Made by a program: the position numbers and the translations under genes | Part shown: positions 10,995-22,502 of the stretch, piece after piece | Position numbering within the stretch: the stretch's first letter is position 1 | Layout of the letters: each line of letters starts with the position of its first letter | Notes under the pieces: model-generated | Databases searched by the model: none | What the model was told of the DNA's origin: nothing | What the model saw: only the letters and a program-made list of their open reading frames with translations | Assembly (NCBI GenBank): GCA_027422505.1 | Contig: JAPQWV010001421.1 | Coordinates: forward strand, 1-64,000 | DNA: 64,000 bases | From: Craterostigma plantagineum | Lineage: Eukaryota > Streptophyta > Magnoliopsida > Lamiales > Linderniaceae | Direction: 5' to 3'

Positions 10995-12714
10995 TGTTAG
11001 GAATATGCCCTCGAATGCTATACAAGGACTAGATTGTATATGGCATTAGATTATTTATCATTCGACCTTTGTGTAATTAGATATTTTCGTGTGTTTAATG
11101 AAAGGCATTGTTCGTTTATTGGATATAAGAGTTCTTACTTAGCATCCGGTAAAGCAATATATGAACAAATCTAAATGTGTCGAGTTGAGTCACTTCTCGA
11201 TGGGTACGAGAGAGGAAGGCACCAGTGGACTCTTAACCTCGAACATTAAATGTCCGTAAGCCTGAGGCTCCAGTTGGGTGCTGGATAACAGATCACGGGT
11301 TATTTGTCGATGACCTATCGTGTGCCGATATCTCGCTTGGAAGCGGAGGTCATGACTTATGATACGAATCGAATCAAGGAATTGACTCGTTTCATGGACA
11401 CTGACTCACGGGTCGTACGGTTGAACCTGGCTTATTACAAAGGAGTGTCAATGATCGGCGACAACACTATAGTAGTCTACGTGAACCTTAGACCGAAAGG
11501 GGCTTTGATGGAGTTGACTTCGAAGTCTCGACTGTCACTGGTTCCCCTCGACCCGATTTGCTGTTGCATGGGTCAGCGGGCCAGATGCGGTCTTGATGAC
11601 GATTTGTGATTGCCGGGCTTAGATCGCTGAGTACGGATTCACGGTGTGAAAGTAATCGAGATAAGTGTCCTATGAGGACGGCGACGGAAAACTACGAAAT
11701 CCTTGGCCAAGGTATTGAACTAACTCATGTGAGACATGGAGGGTAGTTTGGTAATTTGCCTCGTCTCTGTTCTATCATAGAATCGAGTTTAGTGAGTTTG
11801 ACATGGAACATGGCTCTCACTTGATTGGGACACAGTTGAAGGGTTTATACGTAGCACTGTTTTCTGTAGTGAGGTTCTGGGATAAAGACTAGGTCGAAAT
11901 TCACACTTGAATCGAGGTTACGGTCCGATACTGCGGGATTGTTTAGGTAACTACCAGACTCTTGGATTCCTCCCTTACCGATTGATTCGAACCTAGAGAG
12001 TCGGGCTTAAAAAGGATCATCAACGTGTACTGATAAGGAGAGAAAGTATTTGGGCCTTAACGGGCCTTGGGCCGTTGGGCCACGCCTTAATGAGCCTCAG
12101 GCCATTTATTGGATTGAAGGTGGACTTCTTATGAAACTAACTTTAAGACTTGGGCTTGCCCAAGTGCTTAATGGGCTTGAGGATAAGATTGGATTTCACC
12201 TTAAGCTAATTTCGAAATATGCCTTTGAGAGTATTTTCGGAATTTGCATATTTGAGATAAATAAATATGGAATAAAATATTTGGAATATATTTATTTAAA
12301 TTTCGAAATTAATTTAGGATTAAATTTCTAATTCCATACCATATTTAAATATACTAAGTTTGACTTGGTATTTAAGTTAGTTTTCTAATAATAGTAAGTT
12401 TCCTTAAGTTTGGATTTGGAATTCAAAAGAGAGTAAGATTTGGCAAAAATCTCTCACACTTTAAGGACTAAGATATCGAAATCCAAGCCTTTAAATAGGC
12501 GAAGAATTTCGGGCTCCAAAGGTAGAGAAATAAGAGGTGATTTTCGAAATCAACCAAAGACATAAAGCACACACCGAACGCACACACGCTTCTCCCACGC
12601 GACGGCTCAGTTCTCTCTAGCCATCTTCAGAGAACTGATTCCGTTGTACAATGCGAGGTCAGTGTGACGATCTAGTGCCATCCACCACCATCGACGAAGT
12701 CTTGAAGAAAAGGT
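10995..12714 (+). repeat. Copia LTR, sense, 3'-truncated
   Basis: Starts TGTTAGGAATATGCCC like the LTR at 62578 and follows it closely, including the blocks near 11305, 11490 and 12030. The last roughly 190 bp present in the antisense copy are missing. At about 12714 the sequence switches to antisense copia RNase H/RT sequence. Two frames here (11304-11609 and 12050-12331) are fortuitous. Confidence 0.9.
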
Positions 12715-13884
12715 GTAACCTTCTACTTCTAGTCCCGCTCCTCCATAGACAAGCGTTAATTCTTTAGTCCGTCTAAGGTACTTAAAGATATTCTTAACGG
12801 CAGTCCAATGTCCTTCCCCTGAAACCGACTAACTACGCTCACAGCGTAGGCAATGTCCGGTCGTGTACACAACATCGCGTACATCAGACTACCCACTGCG
12901 GACGCATAGGGTATTCCACTCATCCGTCGTCGGTCTTCCTCACTTTGAGGTGACATTGATTTCGACAAATGGACCCATGCCGCATAGGTAAGAACCCTCT
13001 CTTAGAGTCATCCATTCTGAATTTCTTCAGGATTTTCTCTAAGTAAAGGGCCTGAGATAAGCCGATCGTTCTGTTCGCTCGATCCCTGAACAAGCAAATA
13101 CCGAGTACATACGTCGCTTCTCCCAGATCTTTCATGGAGAACTCAGTTGAAAGCCATGCTTTCATCGACGAGAGCATCCCGATATCGTTTCCTATCAAAA
13201 GGATATCATCCACGTACAATACAAGGAACGACACCATACTCCCACTGCTCTTTCTGTAGACACATGGCTCATCTATGTTTTTGTCGAATCCAAAGTTCCG
13301 AACTGCTTCATCGAAACGTAGGTTCCAGCTATGAGAGGCCTGTTTCAATCCGTAAATGGACCGATTCAGTTTGCACACTTTGTGAGCATCTGCATGATGA
13401 CTCAAAACCTTTTGGCCGCTCCATATAGATCTCCTCCTTGAGGAATCCAGTAAGGAACGCCGTTTTGACGTCCATCTGCCAGATCTCATAATCATAGTGC
13501 GCAGCTATTGCGAGCATTATGTGGATAGACTTGATCATGGCTACAGGCGAGAAAGTCTCCTCATAGTCGACTCCCTCCTTTTGGTTATAGCCCTTGGCAA
13601 CCAACCTGGCTTTGTATGTCTCAACTTGTCCGTCAGATCCAATCTTTCTCTTGTATATCCATTTACAACCGATTGGTCTAAAACCGCTCGGTAGGTCTAC
13701 AAGAGTCCAGACTTTGTTAGAGTACATTGAGTCCATCTCCATGCATAGCCTCAACCCATCTCGTTGAGTCAACATCGGATATAGCTTGATCGGAAGTAGC
13801 TGGATCTTCTCTCAGAAGTCCCCTAGTCGCAACATAATCGTGTTCGACATGTGACATGTCATACCACCGCCTGAGATGATGTAA
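12715..13884 (-). pseudogene. Copia pol fragment: RT and start of RNase H, broken
   Basis: Minus-strand translation gives the copia reverse transcriptase block in order: FRPIGCKWIYKRKIGSDG, ARLVAKGYNQKEGVDYEE, MDVKTAFLTGF, SIYGLKQASHSWN, the catalytic YVDD in LYVDDILLIGND, then LGICLF and the SYLMYAMLCTRPDIAYA-type region. The frame is broken at least twice, between about 13330 and 13500 and near 12930. The upstream end (13800-13884) holds the INT-RT linker. It is closely related to the copia RT at 61044-62577. Both ends are truncated: by the opposite-facing LTR at 12714 and by LINE sequence near 13885. Confidence 0.9.
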
Positions 13885-14193
13885 ATGTCAGTCCGTTCCG
13901 CTAAGATATGGACCTTGCAGTGGACGACCTGAGATCTGGCCGTCTCAATCATCACTGTCACGTAGCGAGCATCCCATCCAACCCAAATACGGGATGCCGG
14001 TCCGTCCTCGTAGTCGTAAAATCAATCCCAAGATCTGATAGAATAAGCAAGCGTAGATGCATTTGGTTCAGAAACCCTTGTCTCAACCAGTCCAATCATC
14101 TTCAACCCATATTTCGTGATTAGCTCTCCCACCGTCCATCTGTGATCTAACCTATTTAGACCACGTACATTCCAAGAGGCGACTGGGATCATG
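13885..14193 (-). pseudogene. LINE-1 ORF2 endonuclease, N-terminal fragment
   Basis: Minus-strand MIPVASWNVRGLNRLDHRWT marks the start of an apurinic/apyrimidinic-type endonuclease, followed by LIGLVETRV-like and IWVGWDARY segments that match LINE-4 (36235 onward). A stop follows SIRSWD at 14022, and the sequence is cut off near 13885. It is in frame with the ORF1 C-terminus upstream, unlike LINE-4, where the two ORFs overlap by ATGA. Confidence 0.8.
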
Positions 14194-16342
14194 GAATAAC
14201 CGCGTGCAGGGCTGCTTGAGGAACCCTGAGAATCGATGGTTTCCCATTCCAAGTCTGCTAATGCTGCAAACGGGTTGTGGCGATCAACTATAGGAGTAGT
14301 AGTAGCTGCCGTGCTTGTCGAGCAGCCATCATTTGGCTCCCGTGGTTGCCTATTGTGGCCGTCCATTATATGGCGGCGAAGGGCCCTATTCTCCTCGGCC
14401 ATAGTATCCGTGGGTGTCGTCTGAAGAATAGATTCGTTGTGCACTTTAGGTGTAGGGATGCTATTTTCTCTGTTTTCCACGCCGTTGTTGGTCATGGCCG
14501 TGTCCCCGATCACAGATTTGGCTTTGTTTTTGTTGGACGAACGGCGCCATTCAGGTCGGGCTTGCATGCCGTTGGTGCGTTGGCTACTCGGCCGTGTGGA
14601 GTTTCGTGGACCCTCAGGTTTTGCTTGTGGTCTTGGCTGCTCGTTCAGCCGTGTGGGCTTTGGTGGGCCTGAAGTGGAAGTCTGTGGTCGGGCCGGTTTG
14701 GGTTGATTCTCCGGGCAACTCCTTTCACTGTGGTTCCAAGAGTAGCATGTTGCGAATTTCCTAGGTTTCCACTCGTATTCAACCTGGATAGGTACAACAC
14801 TTACTTGCCCACCCTTCTTTGTAGGTATTCTAACGTTGAAATGTTCAGCGAATGGTTCCCCAAGTGACATCTCGACACATACCCTAGCGTATTCAAGCCG
14901 CTCCGCATCTGCAGTGCAGTCATGGCATCCGCAAACAGTGGCTTTCCTATCACGCTCGCAACAGTTCCAAGCCCTCTTGGGTCCACAGTTCCGTTGGGAC
15001 GTTGCGAAGCTTGACCCATAGTGGGACGGTCAAGTGTTCCTTTTTCGCAAATGACATGCCAATCCGCCACACCTCGAGGAAGAGGGGCTGCCCTTGCATA
15101 AGCCATGGGCCTCTCTCCAAGACCGCGCCCAACGCTTCGACCGTGGCGAACCTGAACTTGAAAAAGCCATTAATCGTTGCTCGCACCTCAACGATTTTGG
15201 GCCACATAGAACGAGCGAAACGTTCGACATGGGAAAGTATGGTCGTTTCCCCAGAAAATATCCAACAAGAGTGTGGTCCCACCTAGCCTTCCCTTTCTGG
15301 AGCACTTCCCAGGGCAAGCACGCCTCAGCTTTGCCGTCGATAATCGATGGTGCTGTGTAGGATAAGGCGAGGCGCTTCATGGAGGGACGTCGTGGTTGAT
15401 CTCGGTTGGTTATGGCGCCTTGAACCACGGCAGTAAATGACGCATTCATGGTGTCCGCTGCGGTCTCTGGAAGGGTTTGGAACCAATATGCCCATAGTGG
15501 CTAACTTCCTTCGTCAAAGCCCTAAGCTGTCGTTCCATAGTAGTTGTCTTCTCAGCCGGCGTACGACTCGGTGATTCAGTGCTATAGACATTGACCATGA
15601 TCGGCCCTAATCTCACGGCCAATGGGGACGTGGTCCGGTGGCTAAGAAACGACGATCATTGGGGTGGATCAATACCGGTTCCTCATCCGATGCATTTTCC
15701 ATGGTGGGGGCTACGTCCGGTAGGTGTTGTGGCAAAGCAGGGTTAGCATTTAACCGAGGCCCCGCTGGGGAAACCCTCAACCCGATGTCATTAGGGGGCT
15801 GTTGGGGACCTAAAATCGAGCACGTAGGGCCATGGTTGGCACCCATGGAGACGTGGTCGATGGTAGGAGCAGCGACGTGCGATGATTGAGTGTCCCAATC
15901 ATCGTCCATGATCAAGGTCGAGTTAGATGGTGGTGGTTGGGTGCCCCTACGCATAGGGCCCCGAAGTCTAGTCGCGGATCACGTAGCGGCATGATAGTGA
16001 ATGTGTATCTATGTCTGCGACGTGGTGGTATCCTCGGTTGGGTGGGATTTATTCCCAGGTCAGGCTGGTACCGATGGCAGTCAGACCCATTAGGAGGCGA
16101 CCCTGATCAATCCGAGGTGGCAAGTGGCTGCACCGGCGGTGGCTGGGCACCATAGTTTGCTTCATTCTGTTCCATTCCATTGGCGCGGGCCATAAGCTCC
16201 TGGGCAGCTTGGTTGCGGGCAGTATCAGCTTCAATAGGTGCCTGTTCAGGCTGGTTTGTGGCATGGTAGTAGCGCCGTTGATGCGAGCCATTAGGGCCTC
16301 AATGGCGACGACATCAAATCGGTTATCAAACTCGGGAATGGC
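14180..16342 (-). pseudogene. LINE-1 ORF1 (DUF4283/zinc-knuckle), disrupted
   Basis: LINE ORF1 proteins bind RNA in the retrotransposition particle. The N-terminal part (16342-16049, EFDNRFDVVAIEALMARI) aligns with LINE-4 ORF1 (KFAAKFDVSAYAALKARL). The DUF4283-like region follows in pieces at 15449-15030 (RWDHTLVGYFLGKRPYFP) and 15282-14801. A knuckle-like CYSWNHSERSC near 14740 has Trp where the second Cys is expected. Stops and frame changes lie near 16049, 15613, 15460 and 15030. Gypsy-A splits the gene after codon about 18; the start ATG is at 26939. Confidence 0.8.
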
Positions 16343-16347
16343 ATTCC
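16343..16347. other. Target-site duplication of Gypsy-A, left copy (ATTCC)
   Basis: ATTCC directly precedes the LTR start TGTAACACC and is repeated directly after the 3' LTR at 26886-26890. A 5-bp duplication is typical for LTR retrotransposon integration. Confidence 0.95.
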
Positions 16348-17289
16348 TGTAACACCGTAAATTTAACACGGGATTACGATGTAATTAATTTTGTACAAGT
16401 CCGGAATTAATAAAATTAATTGCTCGAGCGGATCGGAAACCGAGTGAGGGATTCGGCCCAAACAATAAATGAGCCAATATTTTGGGCACAATATAGTAGA
16501 ATTCAATAAATAATATTCCCAAAATTTCATTAGAGCCCATGAAGGGGGAGCTAAATAATAAAAGGATGGTCCAAATAATTATACAAGGAATATAAAATAT
16601 TCCAAGGCCCAAATGGAATTCCCTCACATTGGCCCAAGATAAACTTGAGGAATAATATCTTCCCTAAAACAAGGGAGACCAACGTGAGAGCCATACCCCT
16701 CAATTTTAAATTGGTCTAAAACAATTCCTATTGGTCAAAAAGAGAAACAAAGAGAGAGAGAGAGAGCATCGATAGAAAGAAACCAAGGAAGAAGGAGCAA
16801 GGAGCGACGACGAGAGACAAGAAATTTTTGGCAAAGGTTCATCACACCCAAATCGTTCCATCAAGCTTAAGGAAGTGAGGTAGGTGGATTTCTTCACCTA
16901 CAACACATAAGTTCAAAAGTTTCGAAATTGGGAGGTTGGTTATCCAAAATTCGAAATTTATGAACTTTGGTCTACGAGATGTTATGTTTGTTAATTATTT
17001 GATAGTATGTGTTAAGTTTCGGACCCAACATAGGAGTTTTGGGATGAATATACTTGTTTTTGCATGCTCCATAAGCTTAGAATATGAATTAGGATATATG
17101 AGCAAAGAAGCGAATATATTGCTTAGCTTTGGGCGACTTTGTGAACGATGGAATGTAGTGGAGGTATTGTGGGTAAATCGGGCAAATTGAATGAGACTCA
17201 GAAATCGGGCAATAGACCCACATCATAGTAAAATACTGAGCCAACTAGTATCGCTAGTCAGCCTCTCTCCAATGAAGTGAAATCGATCA

Positions 17290-17770
17290 AAACACTGTGC
17301 AAAGGAAATCGGGCGAATTTACAGTTCTTTTTCCAATGGGGAGAAATCGATCAAACACTGCACAAAGAAATCGGGTGAATTACATTGTGAATGATATCGG
17401 ACGATTTCCGCTACAATACGTGTCGGACAGCAATGACATCGCCGAGCTCCATGTCCAGAAATCGGGCGAAATCCATCCTAGCGAAGAAATCGGGCGACTT
17501 CATTTCGAACGCTGCACAGATCGGGCGAAATACGTTGGAGCGAAGGTCGGGCGAAATCCTTACCGTGGCACGTGTCGAATAACAGGGAAATCGCCGAGCT
17601 CTTTTGGAAATCGGGCGAAAATCCATCCAACGAAAATCGGGCGGTTTCCGTCAGGCCCTAAATCGGGTGGCTCCAAACGAGGCAAGCTGAGCACGCCTCC
17701 TCAAATCGGACGATTTCCAGTCGAACTTCAAGTCGGACGATTTTCGTTGGGACTCCATTCGGGCGAGTTA
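17290..17770 (+). repeat. Array of ATCGGGCGA-like motifs in Gypsy-A 5' LTR
   Basis: About a dozen copies of ATCGGGCGA or close variants (ATCGGACGA, ATCGGGTGA) occur every 20-50 bp, often followed by AATTT, AAATCC or TTTCC. The array is repeated at 25081-25561 in the 3' LTR. It may be a cluster of protein-binding sites, but function is unknown. Confidence 0.8.
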
Positions 17771-18310
17771 TTCACAGAGGTCATAGCTGATGAAACTGTT
17801 GGTGTCGATTATCTTCAGCGACCTTAACAGCGAACCAAGCGAGCGAGCTCTTGGGAGCGATGAGTACCAGTAACATGCTCCGAGTTGACCATTTAGAATG
17901 AGTTGACTAGGCTTAGTATAAGTTGGGCTCAGCCAAGGATAGGCCCGTTTCATTTGATGACTTATGTTAATCTTAAAATGAGCTTTAGTCTAGGATAGGC
18001 CCAATTCTTTTTACCCTTGGTTTATTTGAGCGATGGGGTTAGAAGGCTTTTGGAAAACTTTAGTGATATACTATGTGATTTTAATTATTGTGTAATTTAC
18101 TATGTGATTTTAATTATTGTGGGATTTATATATATTATGTGATTATTAACTATTGTGTGATTTATATGATGGTATTACATATCACGACACGTCATAGCAT
18201 TTTGGGGAGATGGTGACCACATGGGTGGTTACACGTACCCTATGGGGACTGTGTGAGCGGGGTAGAATGAGACGATCGTGAGGATAGGGTTAGACTCATA
18301 GGGCACCGGT

Positions 18311-18620
18311 GGGAGACAGGCGTGAACGACCTGTCTACCCGGGTGTGAGCGACCCGGGGTGCAAACCACTTATTGTTAGCTCCAGAGCGGGAGACAGACG
18401 TGATCGATTTGTCTACTCGGGTGTGAGCAACCCGAGGTGCAAACCGCCAGATATTTGCTCAGGTGCGGGAGACAGGCGTGAACGACCTGTCTACTCGAAT
18501 GTGAGCAGCCCGAGGTGCAAACCGCTGGTTACGTTACCTCAGGGACGGCAGACAGGCGTGAACGACCTGTCTACTCGGGGAGAGCGTGGTAGCGCAACCC
18601 GAGGTGCAAAACTGTCGGTG
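18311..18620 (+). repeat. 78-bp tandem repeat with paired hairpins, Gypsy-A 5' LTR
   Basis: Four units start near 18311, 18389, 18467 and 18547. Each has a first hairpin GACAGG-N9-CCTGTC and a second of the CCGGGT-N7-ACCCGG type, then 'ggtgcaaacc'. Stem variants in unit 2 keep pairing. The same array is at 26102-26411 in the 3' LTR. Confidence 0.85.
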
Positions 18621-19095
18621 ATATGATATGATTTGCGCGCGAGGTGCCGAGTCTAACCTAGGGCCCTAATGTGTAGGACTGTGAGAAAAGGAGCGTGCAT
18701 TGCATTTATTCCATGATTGTGAGATATTGGGATGGGGACTGAGCGCACGGTGCATATGCATGAATTCACCTACTGAGCAAATCGCTCAGGCCTTTATGTG
18801 TTGTAGGTAACGATGAGTCCGACGTCGGCGAACGTCGGGACTAGGCTAGCGGCTGGCGGCGGTGGCTCCACGGGCTTTTGAGGGCGAGAGCGGTACATGG
18901 ATGCGACCTGTGGAGCGGCTCTAGACATTTTTTTGATTTTTGGGGCTTCGGCCCATGTAAATACTGACTTTTGTAAAACACTGTTTTATGATATGTAAAT
19001 CTTTTATTTAAAAAGTTTTTCGTAAAATGGGCCTTCCGTGGCTTTCGTTGCAGAAATGCCGAACAATTTAATTAGAAAAGTAGGGTCGTTACAGG

Positions 19096-19107
19096 TGGTA
19101 TCAGAGC
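19096..19107 (+). other. Primer-binding site, tRNA-iMet, Gypsy-A
   Basis: TGGTATCAGAGC, complementary to the 3' end of plant initiator tRNA-Met, lies 2 bp after the 5' LTR. Confidence 0.95.
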
Positions 19108-19239
19108 TTCGGCTCTAGATTCTGAAGACCGTCCATGTACCGCCGCTCAAAAGCCTGGAGAACCAGCCTCGCCTGTAAGTTCTAACGCTTGGTAGGAACT
19201 AAGTGACTAATACTTGCCTGTTATATTATCTAGTTGAAG

Positions 19240-22190
19240 ATGCCGAGAACGCGTAGGGAGTTTGGCGAGTCTAGTCATGGGGAGGGATTAGAATCCCCAC
19301 CAAACGACGATCGTTCAACCATCTCCCAACTGACCGAACTAATCCGACGACAGTCGGATCAAATTAACGAGCTCATCCATCGACAGAGCTCGTCAGAACG
19401 CCATACATCCCCGGTAGTCGAGCATGTGGGAGCTACCGGGGAAAGATTCCGAAGGTTAAATCCCCCGACATTCGAGGAAGCGATCGATCCTACCCTGGCG
19501 GAGGACTGGCTTAGGACGGTAGAGAGTATGTTCCGCATCAGCCACCTGCCCGAGGCTGAGAAAGGGATTAGTGCCGCTTTTATGCTACGTGGGAATGCGG
19601 GTTACTGGTGGGATACTGTCCAAGTGCTCGAAGATCCTGCTACCATGACTTGGGAGAGGTTCAAGACCTTATTCCGGGGAAAATACTTCACTGCCCCGGA
19701 TCGAGCGCAAAAGATGAACGAATTTATCAACCTCAAGCAAGGAGGGATGTCGGTGGCGGAGTACATCCGCAAGTTTGAGCAGTTGTCAAGGTTCGCGCCA
19801 CATATGGTGGCTACTGATGAATTGAAGATCGAGAGGTTCCTCGAAGGTCTAAAACCCGAGATCTTTCGGAATGTAAGCATGTATGACACTGAGGGGAAGA
19901 CCTATGCCCGTATTGCCGAGCGAGCAATCCTAGCCGAGCAGGCAGAGGCTAAGATCTCGAAGGCGCAGGAGGCGAAGAGGAGAGTCGAGGGACAACAAGG
20001 GGGAGGAGTTCAGAAACGCCAATTCTTTGGCAAGGGCCTAAACAACCGAGGGAACCGGCCGAACCAGCAAAATTGGCGGCCAAGGCCAGATCAGGGGCCG
20101 GGATACAATCCAAACCGACCCCCAAATACCGCGCCTCAATGTCAGCAATGTGGGCGCTACCACTACGGAGCATGCTTGGGAGCGGGGCCTAACCCCTATC
20201 TACAATGTTTCCGCTGTGGAAAGATGGGGCATTATGCGAGGACTTGCCAGGAGAATGTGCCCCAAGTCCCAAATCAACCACTCCTCCGACCTCCACCAGT
20301 ACCGGCGCGGGTCTTCACGTTAACCAACGAGGAGGCGGAAGCAAATCCAGCAGTCGTTACGGGTACACTAAAAATTTTTCACGTGCCCACCTCTGTTCTG
20401 ATCGACTCCGGTGCCACACACTCTTTTGTGTCAGCCAATTACGTAACTAGGGTGGGAATACATCCCACCCACTCCCGATTTAATTTTGTGGTAACTCTAC
20501 CTCACGGAGACCCATCTAGGACCAACCTGATAGTAGAGAACTGTCTAGTAATAATAGAAGGAAGAGATCTTAGAGCCGACCTAATCGTGATTCCGATGAA
20601 TGACTATGACGTGATATTCGGAATGGACTGGCTCTCAAAGTACGGGGCCATGATCGATTGTTCTAGGAAACTAGTGAGATTCTTATTACCGGAAGGAGAC
20701 GAATTTGTGTTCTCGGGGAAACCGGGTAGCAATAGGGTCGCCCAGATAACTGCTCTAAAGGCTCAGCGACTTCTAAACTCGGGCTGCGAGGCCTTCTTTG
20801 CGTTCGCAGTAAAAGTCGAGGAATCGTCCCCGCCGAAACTCGAAGAAGTCCCAATCGTCAACGAATACAGAGATGTGTTCCCCGACGACCTCCCGGGTTT
20901 ACCACCCGATCGAGATATTGAATTTACAATCGAGCTAGTGCCGGGGGCGGCCCCAATTTCTGAAGCCCCGTATAGGTTAGCGCCAAACGAATTGCGGGAG
21001 CTGAAGGAACAGTTAGAGGAATTGTTGGAGAAAGGATTCATTCAACCAAGTTTCTCACCCTGGGGAGCACCGGTGCTGTTTGTAAGGAAGAAGGACGGAT
21101 CGATGAGACTATGCATCGACTATCGTGAACTAAACAAGATCACGATTAAGAACAAATATCCGTTGCCTATGATCGATGACCTGTTTAATCAACTGCAAGG
21201 GGCAACAGCATTCTCAAAGATCGATCTGCATTCCGGATACCACCAACTGAAAATCCATAAGGAGGACGTCCCGAAGACAGCGTTCAGCACCAGGTACGGG
21301 CATTACTAATTCTTAGTCATGCCCTTCGGACTGACGAATGCACCGGCCTCCTTCATGGATTTGATGAATAGAGTTTTCAATAAATTCTTGGATCAGTTCG
21401 TCATTGTCTTTATAGACGACATTCTCATATACTCTAAGACGAAAGGGAAACACGAAGAACATCTGAGAACGGTCCTCGAGATTCTACGGGAGAAGCAGTT
21501 GTTTGCGAAATTCAAAAAGTGTGAGTTTTGGCTAGAACAAGTGGCGTTTCTGGGTCACATCATTTCCGGGGACGGGATTTCGGTGGACCCCAACAAAGTT
21601 GAAGCAATAGAGAACTGGCCACGGCCAACCACTCCTACGGAAGTACGGAGTTTTCTCGGACTCGCTGGATATTACCGAAAATTCATCAGGGATTTTTCCA
21701 GCATCGCCTCAACACTCACCAACCTGACTAAAAAGAACGCCTCGTTCAAATGGACAGACTCGTGTGAGCAGAGCTTTCAGGAGCTGAAGAAGAGACTGGC
21801 GACCGCTCCGGTTCTAACATTACCGTCAGGAAACGGAGGGTTCTCGGTCTACAGCGATGCTTCTAAGAACGGTTTGGGGTGTGTGCTCATGCAGGATGGA
21901 AAGGTTATTGCCTACGCGTCCAGGCAGCTAAAGGAGTATGAGAAAAACTATCCCACACACGATTTGGAGCTTGCTGCGGTGGTGTTCGCTCTCAAGATAT
22001 GGCGACACTACCTCTACGGAGAGAGGTGCGAGATCTACACAGACCACAAGAGTCTGAATGTATTTCTTCACCCAGAAAGAACTAAATATGAGACAACGGC
22101 GATGGCTCGAACTGGTGAAGGACTACGATTGCATAATCAGCTATCACCCGGGCAAAGGCAACGTAGTAGCAGACGCTTTGAGTCGTAAAA
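19240..22190 (+). pseudogene. Gypsy-A gag-PR-RT-RNase H polyprotein, broken
   Basis: Starts at ATG 19240 ([10 protein letters not shown]). Gag domain lies at residues about 60-230. A CCHC knuckle [14 protein letters not shown] sits near residue 327, and the aspartic protease site DSGATHSF near residue 390. The reverse transcriptase has [32 protein letters not shown] and catalytic FIDDILIYS, then RNase H with [13 protein letters not shown]. The reading frame stops at TAA 21307-21309, between GHY and FLVMPFG, where Gypsy-B has a GAA codon. A one-base insertion near 22055 shifts the frame, and the RNase H end continues in the frame read at 22058-22500 up to YSVHPGAT. After that the LINE-5 segment begins. 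It would encode the structural and replicative proteins of a retrotransposon. Confidence 0.92.
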
Positions 22191-22502
22191 CCGTAAATGC
22201 GGAGTTGAATCAACTCGGAGTAGAAGTACTCAACCCCGGGGAAGTCGAAACAAGGATGGCAGCGTTAACCCTCAAACCAACGCTGCTGGACCAAATCATC
22301 GAAGCTCAGAAGAAAGACGAACTATACCTGAAAATCCGAGGGGAACAAAATGAGGATATTTCCTCAGATTTCAAAGTTCGAGAAGACGGAGGGTTGACAT
22401 ACCAAGGTCGAGTATACGTACCTAGCGATGAAGAAACCCGTCGAAATATTTTGACTGAAGCACACGCGACCCCTTACTCGGTGCACCCTGGGGCAACATT
22501 GT

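Larger units (their letters stand above)
13885..16347 (-). mobile_element. LINE-1 (L1-type), main part, antisense
   Basis: Reading down the minus strand from 16347: the ORF1 N-terminal region, a DUF4283-like domain, a degenerate zinc knuckle and the start of the ORF2 endonuclease. The element ends at about 13885, inside the endonuclease, where copia sequence begins. Its missing 5' part is at 26891-27190, on the other side of Gypsy-A. Joining at the duplicated ATTCC restores continuity (DYGLLRN then AIPEFDNRFD). Confidence 0.85.
16348..19093 (+). repeat. Gypsy-A 5' LTR
   Basis: Begins TGTAAC and ends GTTACA, a perfect 6-bp terminal inverted repeat, followed by the primer-binding site. It contains two internal repeat arrays, at 17290-17770 and 18311-18620. 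Small frames inside it are not genes. Confidence 0.95.

Noticed and set aside
17297..17827. 176-residue ORF found identically at 25088-25618
   Set aside because: Lies wholly in the Gypsy-A LTR; its apparent protein repeats come from the ATCGGGCGA motif array.
18309..18626. 105-residue repeat protein
   Set aside because: Translation of the 78-bp tandem repeat in the LTR; no start context, and the repeats are explained by the DNA hairpins.
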